DNA from: Gigaspora rosea
Taxonomy: Eukaryota; Glomeromycota; Glomeromycetes; Diversisporales; Gigasporaceae
DNA: 64,000 nucleotides
Direction: 5' to 3'
Assembly: GCA_003550325.1 (NCBI GenBank)
Contig: QKWP01000498.1
Location: 144,680-208,679 of the forward strand
The translations under genes were made by a program, and so were the position numbers. Each line of letters opens with the position of its first letter. Within the stretch, counting starts at the first letter, position 1. The notes under the pieces are model-generated. The model saw only the letters and a program-made list of their open reading frames with translations. It did no database searches and was not told the DNA's origin. Below, piece by piece: positions 47,177-58,570 of the stretch.

Positions 47177-48420
47177 ATGTAGAGAAACGTGTTAAATGAT
47201 GCCAATCCTGAAGAAGAACTTCTGGGGAATTTAAGAGAAACGAACGGCAACCCAGCAAGAAATGCTAATATATCTAGAAATGAAGACCCATTAGTAAACC
47301 CTGATCAATGGAATAATCTGCAGCAAGACGACCTAAACTCTCAAACCTTATAGTTATTACAAGCAATAACTAATGCTTTAGCCAGACCAAGAGGACCTCA
47401 AGCTGAAGCGGCTGATCGAAAGGTAGTAAAAATTCTGGTTTTTGGAGGAGGAAATCAAGACCCCATTGAGTGGTTGGAGTTGGTAGCTCGGGCCTTCGAA
47501 GCTACTAATATTGTAGGAGCAAGGCGGTTGGCTGTGGTAGGTGCACATTTATTAGAACTTACAGCATTATGGTGGGAAGAATATAAAGATAGGATTCAAT
47601 ATTGGGATAATGAACATGCCGTGGACCAGAGCTTTGTGCATTAGTTTTGTTGCAACTTCTGTACGCAAGCATTGATCAACCAATAGAATATGGAATTGTT
47701 AAATCGACGGCAAAGAGTAGGAGAAATGGTGGATCAATATGCTATGGATATATTAGCATTGTTTAACAGAGTAACAAGAATAGGAAATCAATACCAGAAA
47801 TGATGAAGGCTCATATGTTTGTACAAGGACTCCATCTGGATCTTATTGGCAGTTGGACCTTTTATGCCCAATTCGTTATATGAAGCAATTGAAAGGACTT
47901 GAGTATGTGAAATGACCTTTGCATGTGGAGCAGCTATATTAAACACCATTTCGAACCCATTGTCTACTTTCTCGAATATGTTTCCAATAACTTACCCCAC
48001 GAGTTAACAAGTAATTCTGGAGGCAAGTAAAAATAATTTATTAGAACAAATCATGAAGTGGTCTCAGTAGTTAAAAATAATAACAATAATAACAATTATA
48101 CTCGTACTTGCCTGTGGACGGATGGAATCGTCAAGAAAGAAATAGGCGGCCCACAGTATGCTTCGCGTATTAACAAACAGGCCATTATACAAATGAGTGT
48201 CCAAACCGGGACAGAGCTGTAGGAACTGCCTCTAACTCGAATTCAGGCCCTGGTAGCACAACTAATAACCGACCCTCTGACGAAACCTCACGGACTCAGG
48301 TGATGATAGCACAAATGCAAAAAGATTTGGAGCATTTAAACTAAAAGCTGCACCTCAAGAGGGTGAGAGTGCGTTACCATCTACAAACCCCTCAGTTACT
48401 AAAATTGAAGAAGTATATTT
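47177..48420 (+). pseudogene. gag of gypsy 2, stops throughout
   Basis: The presumed start ATG at 47177 is followed at once by TAG. The frame then reads NDANPEEELLGNLRETNGNP and, after a stop near 47350, FGGGNQDPIEWLELVARAFE and a TALWWEEYKDR stretch, the gag capsid-like signature. Further stops and shifts occur near 47641, 47690 and 47800. A nucleocapsid knuckle at 48159-48200 is degraded: CFAY-stop-QTGHYTNEC, with the second Cys changed to Tyr. Not functional. Confidence 0.82.
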
Positions 48421-49533
48421 GACTAAACAACAAAAAGGTAGTGATGGTGATCCGGTGAAATCTAGAAAAGAAGAAGTAGAAAAAGAAATTAATCAAGAAA
48501 TAGGAAACAGTGGATTAACTCATAAACAAAAAAAAGGAAAAAGAAAGACAGAGGATAAGAAAAAATTAATAAGAAAAAAACCAACCAAATCGGTGGAACC
48601 TCAGATTATGATGAAAATACAACCGTACTCAATAATGGCGGACCTACAAAGTAAGAAAGCAGACATAACCTATGCCCAGCTCTTCCAAGCAGCTTCGAAT
48701 ATAAGGAAAGAAGCATTGAAGATTTTAAGGCCAGAACGAACCACTCATACAAGGACAGCAGAATTTTGTCTTAATAAAAATGAAGAAGGCTACACTATAT
48801 TGATGTATTGTGAAGATCAAGTTAGAGGAAAGCCAATAATCCTAATTTTAGATAGTGGGTCATCAGTTTGTGTTGTTTCGGCTGGGCTTTTAAAAGAGGC
48901 AGGCATGTCGTTTGATTGACCGTCCACGGTAATGATGATTGGCATTCACAGAGAACAGAAACGGCTGTTGGAAAAATAGACGAATTCCCTGTGACTGTAA
49001 ATGGAAAAACCATTACGTCCAAGGCAGTGGTGACAGAAGCTGGAAACTATGCTGTAATAGTGGGAAATGATTGGATGAAAAAGGTGAGGGCACGGTTAGA
49101 CTGGGAGTCCTGTGAGTTGATGATCAGGGATGGAGATAGGAAGATAAAGATTCCAACTGAGTATTGCAAACCCGCGAATATAGGAGACCAAATAATGAGG
49201 AAGCCCCGGGAGTCGAATAAGAAGGGTAAGAAAGAAAGTGATAACGAAAGTACTGATAAGGAAGAAGAAAGCGAAATGGAAATTAGCGAAGAAGAAGAAG
49301 AGTACGAAGAGGTTCAAGGATTAATAGGCCAAACTTACCTGTATTGTAAATTTTACTCTTTAAACCCAGATACGGGTGTTAGGTGTAAGTTTTGCATAAA
49401 CAAAGAGCATACCGAATCCGAGTGTGTCTTAAAAGAAAGTGTAGAGCTATGTGGGACATATTTAAAAGAGAAAAAGGTTGTACAAGTTGAAAAGTATAAA
49501 TTGGGTGAGATAACGCCAGAACAACAAGACTGA
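48419..49533 (+). pseudogene. Protease region of gypsy 2 with acidic tail and zinc knuckle
   Basis: A Lys-rich leader (48419-48700) precedes the aspartic protease motif ILILDSGSSVCVVSAG. A TGA after AGMSFD breaks the frame; the protease continues in a shifted frame from 48916 (IDEFPVTVNGKTI; VIVGNDWMKKVRARLDW). A strongly acidic segment (KEEESEMEISEEEEEYEE) follows. After it comes an intact CX2CX4HX4C knuckle, CKFCINKEHTESEC (49384-49425). A zinc knuckle between protease and RT is unusual for gypsy elements. Confidence 0.82.
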
Positions 49534-49769
49534 ATGAAGCAGATACTGCTTAGGTATATGATGTTTTTGCAAAAGAGTTGGATCAATTAGGAAGGACGTC
49601 GATTGTACAGCATGAAATATATACCAAAGAAGGCCATCTGATCAAGCAAAGGTTTTATTCTTCGTCGAGGCCTGAACACGAATTTATTGGGCAAGTGATA
49701 AGAAGGATGGAAGAGGCCGTCCGTCGAATAGTCCGTGGGTGTTACTTGTGGTATTACAGTGCAAGACAT

Positions 49770-50149
49770 CTAAAGACTAAAATGCTAATTCACGACGAAT
49801 TTGTCCCATTTTAAAAAAAATCATTAATGTTTTATTGATTCCTTGTATTTTGATTGGTTAAAATTTTTTTTTAGTAGCTAAAATTTTATTAATTAACAAA
49901 TTTTTTAAAAATTAGCCAATAAACAAAGACCAAAACATGTGACTTGTCCTATTTTTGGTAATTTTTTAACGTATCATATAAAAATTGTACATATTTAAAG
50001 TGATATAAATCAATAATATATAATAATTATTTTTAAAATAAAGCCGCTAAGTTGTAGCAATTAGCTTGGCTACAATTTAGCAGCTCTCTTTTTTTTATAT
50101 CTTTTCTGTATCATAAGCTATTAATTTTTGAAATTATTTTAGTCTTTAG
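49770..50149. mobile_element. MITE with CTAAAGACTAAAAT ends in gypsy 2 RT
   Basis: Inverted ends CTAAAGACTAAAAT and ATTTTAGTCTTTAG, 380 bp of AT-rich non-coding sequence between. The RT reading frame resumes right after it. I could not define a clean target duplication. Confidence 0.7.
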
Positions 50150-50417
50150 GTGTTGCGCACTATAGTTAAGAAGAAAAACGGTAAAATAAAACTATGTGTG
50201 GACTTTCAAAAGTTGAATAAGTGCACGAAACGAGATAGTTACCCTCTCTCCAGTATTAATGAGCTACTAGGTGCTCTCAGAGGCTCTGCCTGGTATACCA
50301 CTTTAGACCTGGCCAGTAGATTTTGGCAGATGGGCGTCCATCTATATGATTGCGAGAAAATGGCGTTTACTACAAGATTCGGTTTATATGAGTTTGTGGT
50401 AATGCCATTTGGTTTAA

Positions 50418-50929
50418 GGGTAGGGGGTACATAGATCATTTATCATATGATTTTCGTAGTACAATGAGATTTATATAGAAATTGAAAATGTGCTACTAAT
50501 AAAACTTTTTATAGTTGCAACCAAATTTGACTAAAATTTTAGAATATATAGAATAAAACGCATGTTTTATAATAGTAAAATTTTAATATAGTATATATTT
50601 AAAAAATTATACTTCTATATATCATAAAGTTTCCCCTAGTTGACTCAAATTTCTCTGAGTTACACAAAATTATTAATTTTGATTGGTCGATATCATATGA
50701 TCATCATATGATTTTGTAAACAACTTTCGATACCTAAAGTTTAAATCTTTATAACTTGATGAAAATTCAACCAATTTTAATAATTTTACTATTTTTAGAA
50801 TCACAAAAACCTGCTCTATAATTTTATTTAATAGTTTAAATGATTTGCTTAAAAAATTTTTACTAAACTTTAAAAGAAAAAATCAATGCCACAAAAATCA
50901 TATGATAAATGATCTACATACCCCTACTC
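50418..50929. mobile_element. TTAA-flanked MITE in gypsy 2 RT
   Basis: 512 bp with inverted ends GGGTAGGGGGTACATAGATC and GATCTACATACCCCTACTC, continued by CATTTATCATATGATTTT and its inverse. TTAA flanks both sides (50414-50417, 50930-50933). Excision restores the coding order GL-TNAPG. TTAA duplication is typical of piggyBac-type elements, although the ends are not the usual piggyBac ends. Confidence 0.88.
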
Positions 50930-51060
50930 TTAACAAATGCGCCTGGCACATTTTAGTGGCTTATAGACCGTGTATTTCAAAAAGAAATGTGGGACTTCAT
51001 GTTAGTATACATAGACAATGTCAATATTTATTCACCCGATTTCAACAAGCACCTTGAACA

Positions 51061-51835
51061 CGTAACTATCGTATTGGATCATTTATGCCAAGCTGATCTC
51101 AAACTAAATCCGGATAAGTGTTTTTTCAGACAGTCCAAAATATCATTCTTAGGTCACGAGATTTCGGATCTAGGAATATCGGCAGCAGAATCTAAAGTTG
51201 CTGCTATAAGCAAGTTTGCTAGACCAAAGAACCTCCGTGCATTCAGAGGTTTTTTAGGTCTAGAGGGATTTTATAGAAGGTTTATATGGGATTTTTATAA
51301 ATTGGCCACTCCTCTTTACAAATTGTTAAAGTCAGAAGAGAAGTTTGAATGGAAGGAGAAGCAGCAAGAGGCTTTCAAAGAATTAAAGAATCGACTAATT
51401 TCAGCCCCAATTTTAGCACATCCACGTGATGACTAAAGTTTTATTCTGTATACAGATGCCTCACATTTGGCACTTGGTACCGTATTTGCACAACAAAATG
51501 ATGAAGGAATAGAATGCATGGTGAATATGCAAGTAGGTCGACAAAATCCCCTGAAAAAAATTATACCATTACTGAGCTGGAGTGTACAGCGATCATATGG
51601 GCAATAAAAAAATTCTACCAATACTTATACAGCATCCAGTTCATGATAGTAACTGACTATACCACCTTAACTTACCTGAATAATATTATCAACCCCAAGT
51701 GACAGATGGCTCAGTACATCATGACTTTGCAAGGGTATGATTTCATAGTAAAATATAAACCCAGAAATCAATTGGGTAATGTCGATGGTCTTTCGCATAT
51801 GGAATCAAAGGAGGATGAAGCGCAGGACTTAAGTA
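51061..51835 (+). pseudogene. RT connection and RNase H of gypsy 2
   Basis: Continues the RT frame with LKLNPDKCFFRQSKISFLGH and FRGFLGLEGFYRRFIWDFY. A stop at 51436 precedes the RNase H start LYTDASHLALGTVFAQQND. After a frameshift near 51520 come YTITELECTAIIWAIKKFYQ and DYTTLTYLNN, then KYKPRNQLGNVDGLSH. Domain order is normal; the frame is broken twice. 51836-52150 is low-complexity and non-coding. Confidence 0.85.
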
Positions 51836-52156
51836 GGCCTTGTTGAAGAAAATAATAGAATACATAAGAATAAAAAAAAAAAATATATATATATATAATA
51901 AAAAGGGTTTGTTAGACATTCGTTAAAGGGACATAAAGGTTTATATATATATACATAAAAAAAAAAAAACTTTGAGGCTGGGTGTAGCAAAAATAAGACA
52001 GCTACGATGACTGTGCACCGAAAAGGGGCACACAAAAATTAGATACAAGCAATAAAAAAAAAACTTTCTTTTATATCATTCTGAAATCCATTAATCCAGC
52101 CCAGGTAGTGGTGTCCTGGCAAAAAGTAGAAAAAAAAGAAAAAAACCCATATAACC

Positions 52157-53451
52157 ATGGAAAAACAAGAATACACGAGGTTGCTACAGTATCTAATGGA
52201 CTTGGAATTTCTGAAAAGTATAATGAAAGAACAAGCTCGTAAATTAAAATCCCAAGTTCAGCATTATCTTGTAAAAGAGGGAGTACTTTATCGAAGGAAC
52301 CACCAAAACCCTGATCAGCCTCTACGAGTATTAGTAAAGGAACAATTAATGTTAGTACTAAGGGCAATACACGAGAATCCTGTTTCCGGCCACTTGGGAA
52401 CTAATATAACTATCAAAAAGGTTAAGAAAAAATACTATTAGAACCAAATGGTAATGATATAAAAGAATATATAAGAAATTGCGATGTATGTCAACGGCGA
52501 GGAAAACTGAATAAACGAGAAGCTTTACATCCAATAAAAGTGGCACAGCTATTTAACCATATAGGACTAGACATCATGGGACCACTGCCAATTACCAAAA
52601 AGGGCCATTGATATTTGGTTGTATCTGTTGAATACGTCACAAAGTGGCTCGAGGCCCGCGCTCTCCCTGACTGCTCTGCTGAATCAGTTGCAGATTTTAT
52701 GTTGAAGAATATAATTTGTCAGCACAGGTGCCCCTGGAAAATTTCGACTGATCAGTGTACCCATTTCTGCAACATAGTTATGGAATTGGTTTGTGAAAAA
52801 GGCAGTATTAAGCATAAATTATCCTCTACGTACCACCCGCAAACCAATGGTTTGGTGAAGAGGTACAACTGAACTTTGTGTGAAATATTGGCAAAGTGTA
52901 TAAGTCAGTATTACGGAGATTGGGACGAGTATGTAGAACCAGCCTTGTTTGCATGCAGAACTTCCTGACACAATACTACTAAATTTGTCCCCTTCTACCT
53001 GGTGTACGGAAGAGAGGCCACCTTACTTGTCGATTTAATAGTTGACTCATATCTGGTAGAAGAGGTATCAGATGAACATTACGATGCACTACTCCTGAAA
53101 CGAACCTTTCAAATTATAGCTGGTTTGTTCGAAGCCCAAATTCAAGCACATGAAAACATTAGGAAAGTGCAGCAAATTCAAAAATGCTGTCATGACAGAC
53201 ATCACCCATTACAAAGCTACGAAATAGGAGCAAAAGTTATGCGGTATAAAGCTAGGCTAGGACAAAAATTAGGAGGGAAATTAGAAAAGAAATGGACAGG
53301 TCCGTACTGGATCCATGATGTAATAAGAAATGGAACATATAAATTAAGTACCACAGGTCATGACAAAAAAGTAATAAAAACAATAGTTCATAGTAGTCAA
53401 CTAAAAAAGTACATAGAAAGAAGTGACGTGACGAACACGGTCATGATGTAA
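52157..53451 (+). pseudogene. Integrase of gypsy 2, inactive
   Basis: N-terminal HHCC-like zinc region at 52157-52500 (RAIHENPVSGHLGTN, CDVCQRR), with a stop near 52440. In the catalytic core, GLDIMGPLP keeps the first Asp, STDQCTHFCN keeps the second, but NGLVK has Lys where the catalytic Glu belongs. The C-terminal part (53002-53451) is open and typical: GAKVMRYKARLG, KKWTGPYWIHDVIRNGTYKL. Stops near 52611 and 52871 also disrupt it. Confidence 0.88.
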
Positions 53452-53453
53452 TT

Positions 53454-53930
53454 ATGACCAATAAACAAACATATATAAAAAAAAACCAAATAGAAGCCCG
53501 ATTTAAAGAGTTAGAAAAAACTCTTCAACCTCTCCTTGACAAGTTGGACACAGATGAAGAAATAGAAATAAAAGGAAGGCGGGTAAGCTTTAAAAGCTGG
53601 GGACAAGTATTGGAAAAGACCGTTGAAAAGAGTGATAAAAGAAACAAAGCTCAACAAATATGCGAAAATATGCCGTTATATTTTCAAGATTTAGACCAAG
53701 GTAGTAACGTGAAACCTATAATGCCCATTGAGACAACCGGTAGGACCTGGGAAGAAAAGTTGGATAATATATGTAGAGAAATCGAAACTCAGAATACATG
53801 AGTCCAATCAAATGCCCATGTACTATAAAATAGGGGACTTGATGTCAGAAAGATGTTGGAGCAGAGAAGCCAGAGAAAAATTATGTCAACGACTCACCAG
53901 CTCGAAAGGAGGGTTAGTATAGAGAATCGC
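53454..53930 (+). pseudogene. Third ORF of gypsy 2, after pol
   Basis: Starts at 53454, three bases after the integrase stop codon, as MTNKQTYIKKNQIEARFKEL. It is charged and helical, with GRTWEEKLDNICREIE before a frameshift/stop at about 53801. It continues in a shifted frame as SNQMPMYYKIGDLMSERCWS. The TWEEK block and the following W-S-(R/Q)-(E/D)-A block match the ORF of gypsy 1 at 8502-9097. Unknown family; no membrane segment or enzymatic motif is seen. Confidence 0.65.
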
Positions 53931-54114
53931 AAAAAGATTATACCTACTTTTTAGTACCTGCAGAGCATAGTACATGCAACAAGTTTAGCAAATCACTATT
54001 ACCGTACTAGAACGAATGTGGGAGACATATTTCTCGGAAGTATTGTTGGTTGTGCTAGGAGATTGAGAGACGAAGAAATTCAGGAGTTATTGGGTTCGTG
54101 GGAGCTCATACTTT

Positions 54115-54127
54115 AAGCCGGGGGATA
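54115..54127 (+). other. Polypurine tract of gypsy 2
   Basis: AAGCCGGGGGATA directly precedes the 3' LTR. Confidence 0.75.
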
Positions 54128-54688
54128 TGTTACGGAATATTCGAGCAGATTCTCATTGTTATTTTAATTTTTCTTGTAATAGTTAGTGTATGTTCAGATA
54201 ATTGTATGGTTTTTTCTTTTTGAGTAAAAGGCTTAGTAGATTTGAAGGTTCTAAACCATTGATTTTGGTCTCAAACCCACCGTAGTGGTTTGAAACCAAC
54301 CAGAGTGGTCCGAAACCAGCCAGAGTGGTCCAAAACCATTGATGATAGCCCGAGACCTACAACCATTGAAATTAATAAAGGAGGGACATTCCTTCTCATT
54401 TTTATCCTAGTACATCTATATATATACATCAATACTTATAACATCCTTGTATCATTCGACTTAAACAATTATTAATAAATAATAAAATATAAGTTTACTT
54501 CGTTAAACCCGTGATTGCTAAATCTAGTTAGTGTGACCCGAACCTTTATTGTTTATTAATAATATTAAGTATAATCGATCTAGATCGATCACCCTTAAAT
54601 ATTGCTATGCATATACTATTGTTCGTTCAATTTAAATATATATATATTTTCAAATAAATAATAATACATTCCTTTGTGTTTTTCTCAC
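54128..54688 (+). repeat. 3' LTR of gypsy 2
   Basis: Starts TGTTACGGAATATTC. It lacks about 50 bp present in the 5' LTR (between CCCGAGA and ACAACCATTG) and otherwise shows modest divergence. It ends near TTTTTCTCAC. Confidence 0.88.
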
Positions 54689-54703
54689 TTAATAAACCTT
54701 GTT

Positions 54704-54891
54704 TATGCTTACAACCCTGAGCTAATTCGACCTCACGTTAGCCAAGTCTCACCTACAGTTGTAACACCCTATAAGAAATTTTTACACATGATTGCACATG
54801 ACTGCACAAAATATAGTACGTCTAAAGCACGGTGTTACAACCATGAGACTTGGCTAACAGGTGGTCGAATTAGCACAGGGTTGTAAGCATA
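54704..54891. mobile_element. Inverted-repeat element after gypsy 2
   Basis: 188 bp with inverted arms of about 60 bp, TATGCTTACAACCCTGAGCT on the left and its inverse on the right, with the match continuing to GTTGTAACACC. A transcript could form a long hairpin. No target duplication is evident. The 70-aa ORF at 54674-54886 lies within it and is spurious. Confidence 0.8.
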
Positions 54892-55515
54892 GGTTATGCG
54901 AAATAGATGTTCATTAGGGATTCGGAATAAATGATATTAAAATAGAATGGAAAAGGAATTCTTTCCTTATTTTATTTATTAATATTGTATATCAATTCTC
55001 TGAGTTCAGCTATCGTATTTATACATTCTTAATGATTATGGTCTAAAACCAAGACATGCGGTCTCGAACCAAAATCCATGAAATAATAAACGGCTACATA
55101 CGTAACTATACGGAAAATTGCACAGAAAAGCATGTAAAAAAGACGCTATTATGTGCACTGTTGCATGGAATTCGCATCTTTTTATGTGTCCAGTGCACAT
55201 TTTCCCATGCAACATCTCGTGATATATTCTATATAGTTCTGTATACTCTCATGCTGTTACGTACCTGTGTTTGACCATAAATTCTGCGCACTCTTTTTTA
55301 TAGGGATGATATTAAGATAATTTTAAGTTCTTGTAACGAATGCAGTTCCGAGTTTATTAGAAGTTACGTCTGACACTGATGATGTTAATGAAATTGTGAG
55401 GTTAATACCGAAAGTATCTTTTTAATACTTCAAATTTAACTGGAATCACGTGACCATTTGGCAAGGATTTTATGGATTTACTAGATCGGGAATTCAAGTC
55501 GTAATAAACCATACA
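54892..55515. other. Non-coding region with a short CACGTG-type copy
   Basis: The first part (54892-55070) vaguely resembles an inverted gypsy 2 LTR (CTTTCCTTATTTTATTTATT, GTCTAAAACCAAGAC). The part 55070-55312 ends TTTTTTATAGGGATG like the elements at 3245 and 33545. From 55312 unit 3 non-coding DNA begins. No gene is seen. Confidence 0.5.
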
Positions 55516-56449
55516 TTGTGGTGGGCTAAGCTATTGGTCTAAATACTAAAATACACTAACAACACTACTAACTAATCTAAACAATGTCCTACAGGCATAC
55601 AAGACACTAGTTTCTCGAATTGGCAGGCAAAAAGAGGCGTGGTTGATTTGGTCCGAGTCTCGAGGTTCTTTGGGTCTTGCTGTAGCGAGGTAGGAAATGA
55701 TCGTTATGTGACTTTATGGTGTCATGTGATCACAGGATTATCCTGATACGAATTTACGTATCGGGTGTAATTATCAGTTTATGATTATTACAGTTTATAA
55801 CAATTTGGGAATTACTAACGATAACACTTCTACTCTAATTCGAAGGTTATTACTCAACAATGTTGAACTCTAAACGAGTTACTCCAATTCGAACTCTTTC
55901 TGGAGTTATCTTTTATTGAGACGAAAAGGAAGAGTTTATATACTTTTCACCCTCTTAATAAATACATAATTTATAGACTAACACTACTATCTCTATCAAA
56001 TTCTATTAGAACGTTTCTGACTCACAATGACTATACTTTCTTCAAGCGAAAGTTAGAGGCGAATTTCTACGCCTCAAGGCGTACTTGGGGCGATGCGGGC
56101 TTTTTGGGCTTTTCGTTTATGCCCGGGGTAAAGTTATGTGTGCCAGTACCATAATATTATCAGTACAAATACTCAGCTATACCATTGTTTAGCAAAAAGG
56201 TGTAACAAACAAATATTAGCAGCAAAACGCCATAGGCAGAACCTAACTTGTGGCTCTGGCATGCGCAGCTAGCATGTGCTTGTCCCTAATTTACTATGGT
56301 GAATTGCTTATTCTATTTGGGGCTAAGGTGATTCCACTATCTATGTTCCGAAATAGAAGAAATATCACTATCATAACGATGTAAACAATCAGAAAATCCC
56401 CTGAGGTACACAGAAAAAGAAAAAGTTCTGTAACTGGAGCCCTTCACAA
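55516..56449 (-). repeat. 3' LTR of the Sel1/kinase-carrying element
   Basis: 934 bp, TTGTGGTGGGCTAAGC to GAGCCCTTCACAA on the plus strand. Highly similar to 59224-60245; a diverged solo relative is split at 27789-28543 and 33071-33541. Confidence 0.85.
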
Positions 56450-56461
56450 TCTCCCACCCTT
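56450..56461 (-). other. Polypurine tract
   Basis: AAGGGTGGGAGA on the minus strand, immediately before the 3' LTR in the element's orientation. Confidence 0.7.
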
Positions 56462-56594
56462 ATTTTTGAGTTTCACAAGAAAAAGGGATATTACGAACTT
56501 GAATAATTCTTCTATTGATGCTAGGACACTGACTACATAGGCTGAATTGGGCTTAATATCAGATTTTATCTCATAAGTAGTAATTTTTCACCTC

Positions 56595-56700
56595 TTCCCA
56601 GTTCATCTTTTTCAATGCCAATTCCGTTATGATAACTGTTTCCAAGCTCAAATATTCCATGAGCATTATGGGATACACTTTGACATTTCTCTGGGGCTTT
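56595..56700 (-). pseudogene. Sel1 repeat fragment inside the LTR element
   Basis: One frame reads AHGIFELGNSYHNGIGIEKDEL, a clear Sel1-type repeat of the kinase A-C family. It is isolated, without start or flanking repeats in frame. Confidence 0.75.
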
Positions 56701-57239
56701 TCTTGAGTCTTATCCAGCAGGTAATGCGGACGTTTCCTTCTTTCTTTCCGTCCCATATTCTTTCTTTTCTTCTTACGATTCTGTGCTTGACTTGTTTCTT
56801 CCTGGTTTGTCTTTATCTCTTCCTAGTTCGTTTCTTCCTTAAATTTTTTCAACTGACGATTTCCTCCACTTCTTTTTCTTGCTTGTTCGACTTCATTTCT
56901 TCTTTGCCTTACGGTCACGTATTTCGGTTTTCTACAATGCATAATTGTTCAAAAATTTATATTAAATGTGCTCCAGCCTCGTACATTTCTGTCGTGACCA
57001 TCTCTTTTATGTCACGTCCACTGATGCTCTTGAATTCGTTTTGCTCTACTCTTTTTAAATTTTCATTTATGCGACCACACCCACGCATAACCGTCATGAC
57101 CTCTCATGTCCTTTGATGTCATGTCTATCTTACCCGACTAGGGCCCCACGGCTTGCCCTAATCCGTCCTGACCAACTCTCTCTTTGTCAGGTCCGTTATT
57201 CGTTTTCAAAGAGAAGATAAAGCTATCTGCTGTTGTCTT

Positions 57240-57790
57240 TAAAATCAGCATTCATACATTGATTTGCTAATTCTAGGTGGAATTTAGGAGATCCAGGAGC
57301 AAACTCAGGTTGCTCCCCTGTATCAATTCGTATTGAAAAATCCTTAAAATTATGCCCATCAAGAGTTCTAGATTCAGCTGATATTTCTGTCACGATTATT
57401 TCTAATGAATAATTATCGGTTGCCGTTGCATATTGCTTTCTATTTAAAGCTTAAGTGCTATATAGTAAAATTCCATAAACTCTACATTTAATGTTGCTAT
57501 TGATAGTTCCAAGTCTGCAACGTAAGTACTACGCAAATCGTTTTGCAAATACTAACACTATCCAATTCATTTAGACACAGAGCAAATATTTTGTTGACAG
57601 GATCCTATTGCCGCATATTCCAAGACAAGAATATAATCCTTTAGAAGTATCGTTTCTTGATATACCAAGCCATTTTAAAACTGTTGGATCTTTAAGCCCA
57701 ATATCACCATATTTTGGACTAAGTATATAAAAGGTCTCTCTCTTTTTTTTTTTTTTTTTAAGACGTAATATTCTAATACTAATTTTCTTT
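57240..57790 (-). pseudogene. Kinase-domain fragment inside the LTR element
   Basis: Reading the minus strand, blocks match the kinase exon in order: IGLKDPTVLKWLGISRNDTS (compare IGYENPSFLKCYGISKHDTS of kinase B), then DLGTINSNIK around the DLG position, then VYGILLYST and LNRKQYATATDNYS near the APE region. Stops and gaps are frequent; HRD is lost. It continues the same Sel1/kinase family, much more diverged than A-C, and points to an old capture or an old nested gene. Confidence 0.78.
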
Positions 57791-58374
57791 TTCGTTTTTA
57801 ATTCAAATCAACTGTTCAATGGCTTTTAGGATTCTTTGTATCTTTGCTGTAATGACCTCCGGGGTCAAATGTCCGCACATTTGATTCATCTAATTGTTGT
57901 AGCGGTAAGTGTCGACAGGTCTTATTTTCAATAGTTGTATTCTCAGTTATACTGTCGTTAACCATTTCATACTAAATCCTTTTCTTTTCTCTAGGTTTTA
58001 CTCGGAGCTCAATCAGTCGGGAGGTTCCATTTTCAGGTTCATCGACTTTGGCTTCGGTACCCTTGTCTGAACTGGTACAGCTTGCATTTCTTGGTTCCTT
58101 TGGATCAGTATGGTGCAGCTTTTCTTCCTTTAACGTTTTTTCTCTTTTTGAAAGTTCTTAACCCTTTTTAACCATTTTTCACAGGCATGGTTCAAAGTTT
58201 CGCCGTCGAGAAGTTTATTGTCATTTTTCCTTTCATGGCTTCTATTTTCGACTTCAACTAACAGTTTTCGATTTCTTCTTCTAGGGCCTTGTCTTTTACA
58301 ATTTCTTCAGGTTTGGTAAGTTCGTTTGTTATTTCTTCAGCCTTTTTCTGTCTAATTCATCTATTTTTGGTTCA

Positions 58375-58490
58375 ATACTCTCTGCCGATTGTTGACAATA
58401 CAGGTATGCTTTGTTTTCATCCTCCATACCATTCATTTAATCTTCGGAGGCGCCCACATCATTTCGGTAATAATTTCCATGGGTGACAGG
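58375..58490 (-). pseudogene. Second Sel1 fragment inside the LTR element
   Basis: The frame HGNYYRNDVGASED then MEDENKAYLYCQQSAES corresponds to a Sel1 unit (NCYRNGIG...DENKAFIYYQKSAD). A Lys/Glu-rich stretch with stops lies between this and the kinase fragment. Confidence 0.7.
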
Positions 58491-58570
58491 TTTACGCTCT
58501 TCTTGCCTTTTGACTTCCGGCTTGGTTGATGGAGATTTCGGGGTTCAGACTTGAGGAAGGTACTTTTACT

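Larger units (their letters stand above)
49578..51060 (+). pseudogene. Reverse transcriptase of gypsy 2, cut by two MITEs
   Basis: The RT N-terminal part begins around 49578-49769. MITE 49770-50149 interrupts it; RT resumes with VKKKNGKIKLCVDFQKLNK, SAWYTTLDLASRFWQMGVH and VVMPFGL. A second MITE (50418-50929) splits the motif that would read PFGLTNAPGTF. After it come a stop, then DRVFQKEMWDFMLVYIDN. The catalytic YxDD is YIDN, an Asp-to-Asn change at a metal-binding residue. Inactive. Confidence 0.9.
46499..54688 (+). mobile_element. Ty3/gypsy retrotransposon 2, decayed
   Basis: LTR retrotransposon on the plus strand, ordered gag, protease, RT-RNase H, integrase, third ORF. LTRs of about 606 and 561 bp start TGTTACGGAATATTCGAGCA. 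Its protein layout resembles gypsy 1 but the LTRs are unrelated. Two MITEs interrupt RT. The right LTR end adjoins an inverted-repeat element, and no clear target duplication was found. The YIDD and integrase triads are both mutated, so it cannot move on its own. Confidence 0.93.

Noticed and set aside
56703..57116. 137-aa plus-strand ORF, Ser/Phe/Leu-rich
   Set aside because: Antisense to the LTR-element interior, no recognisable domain; composition resembles other shadow ORFs.
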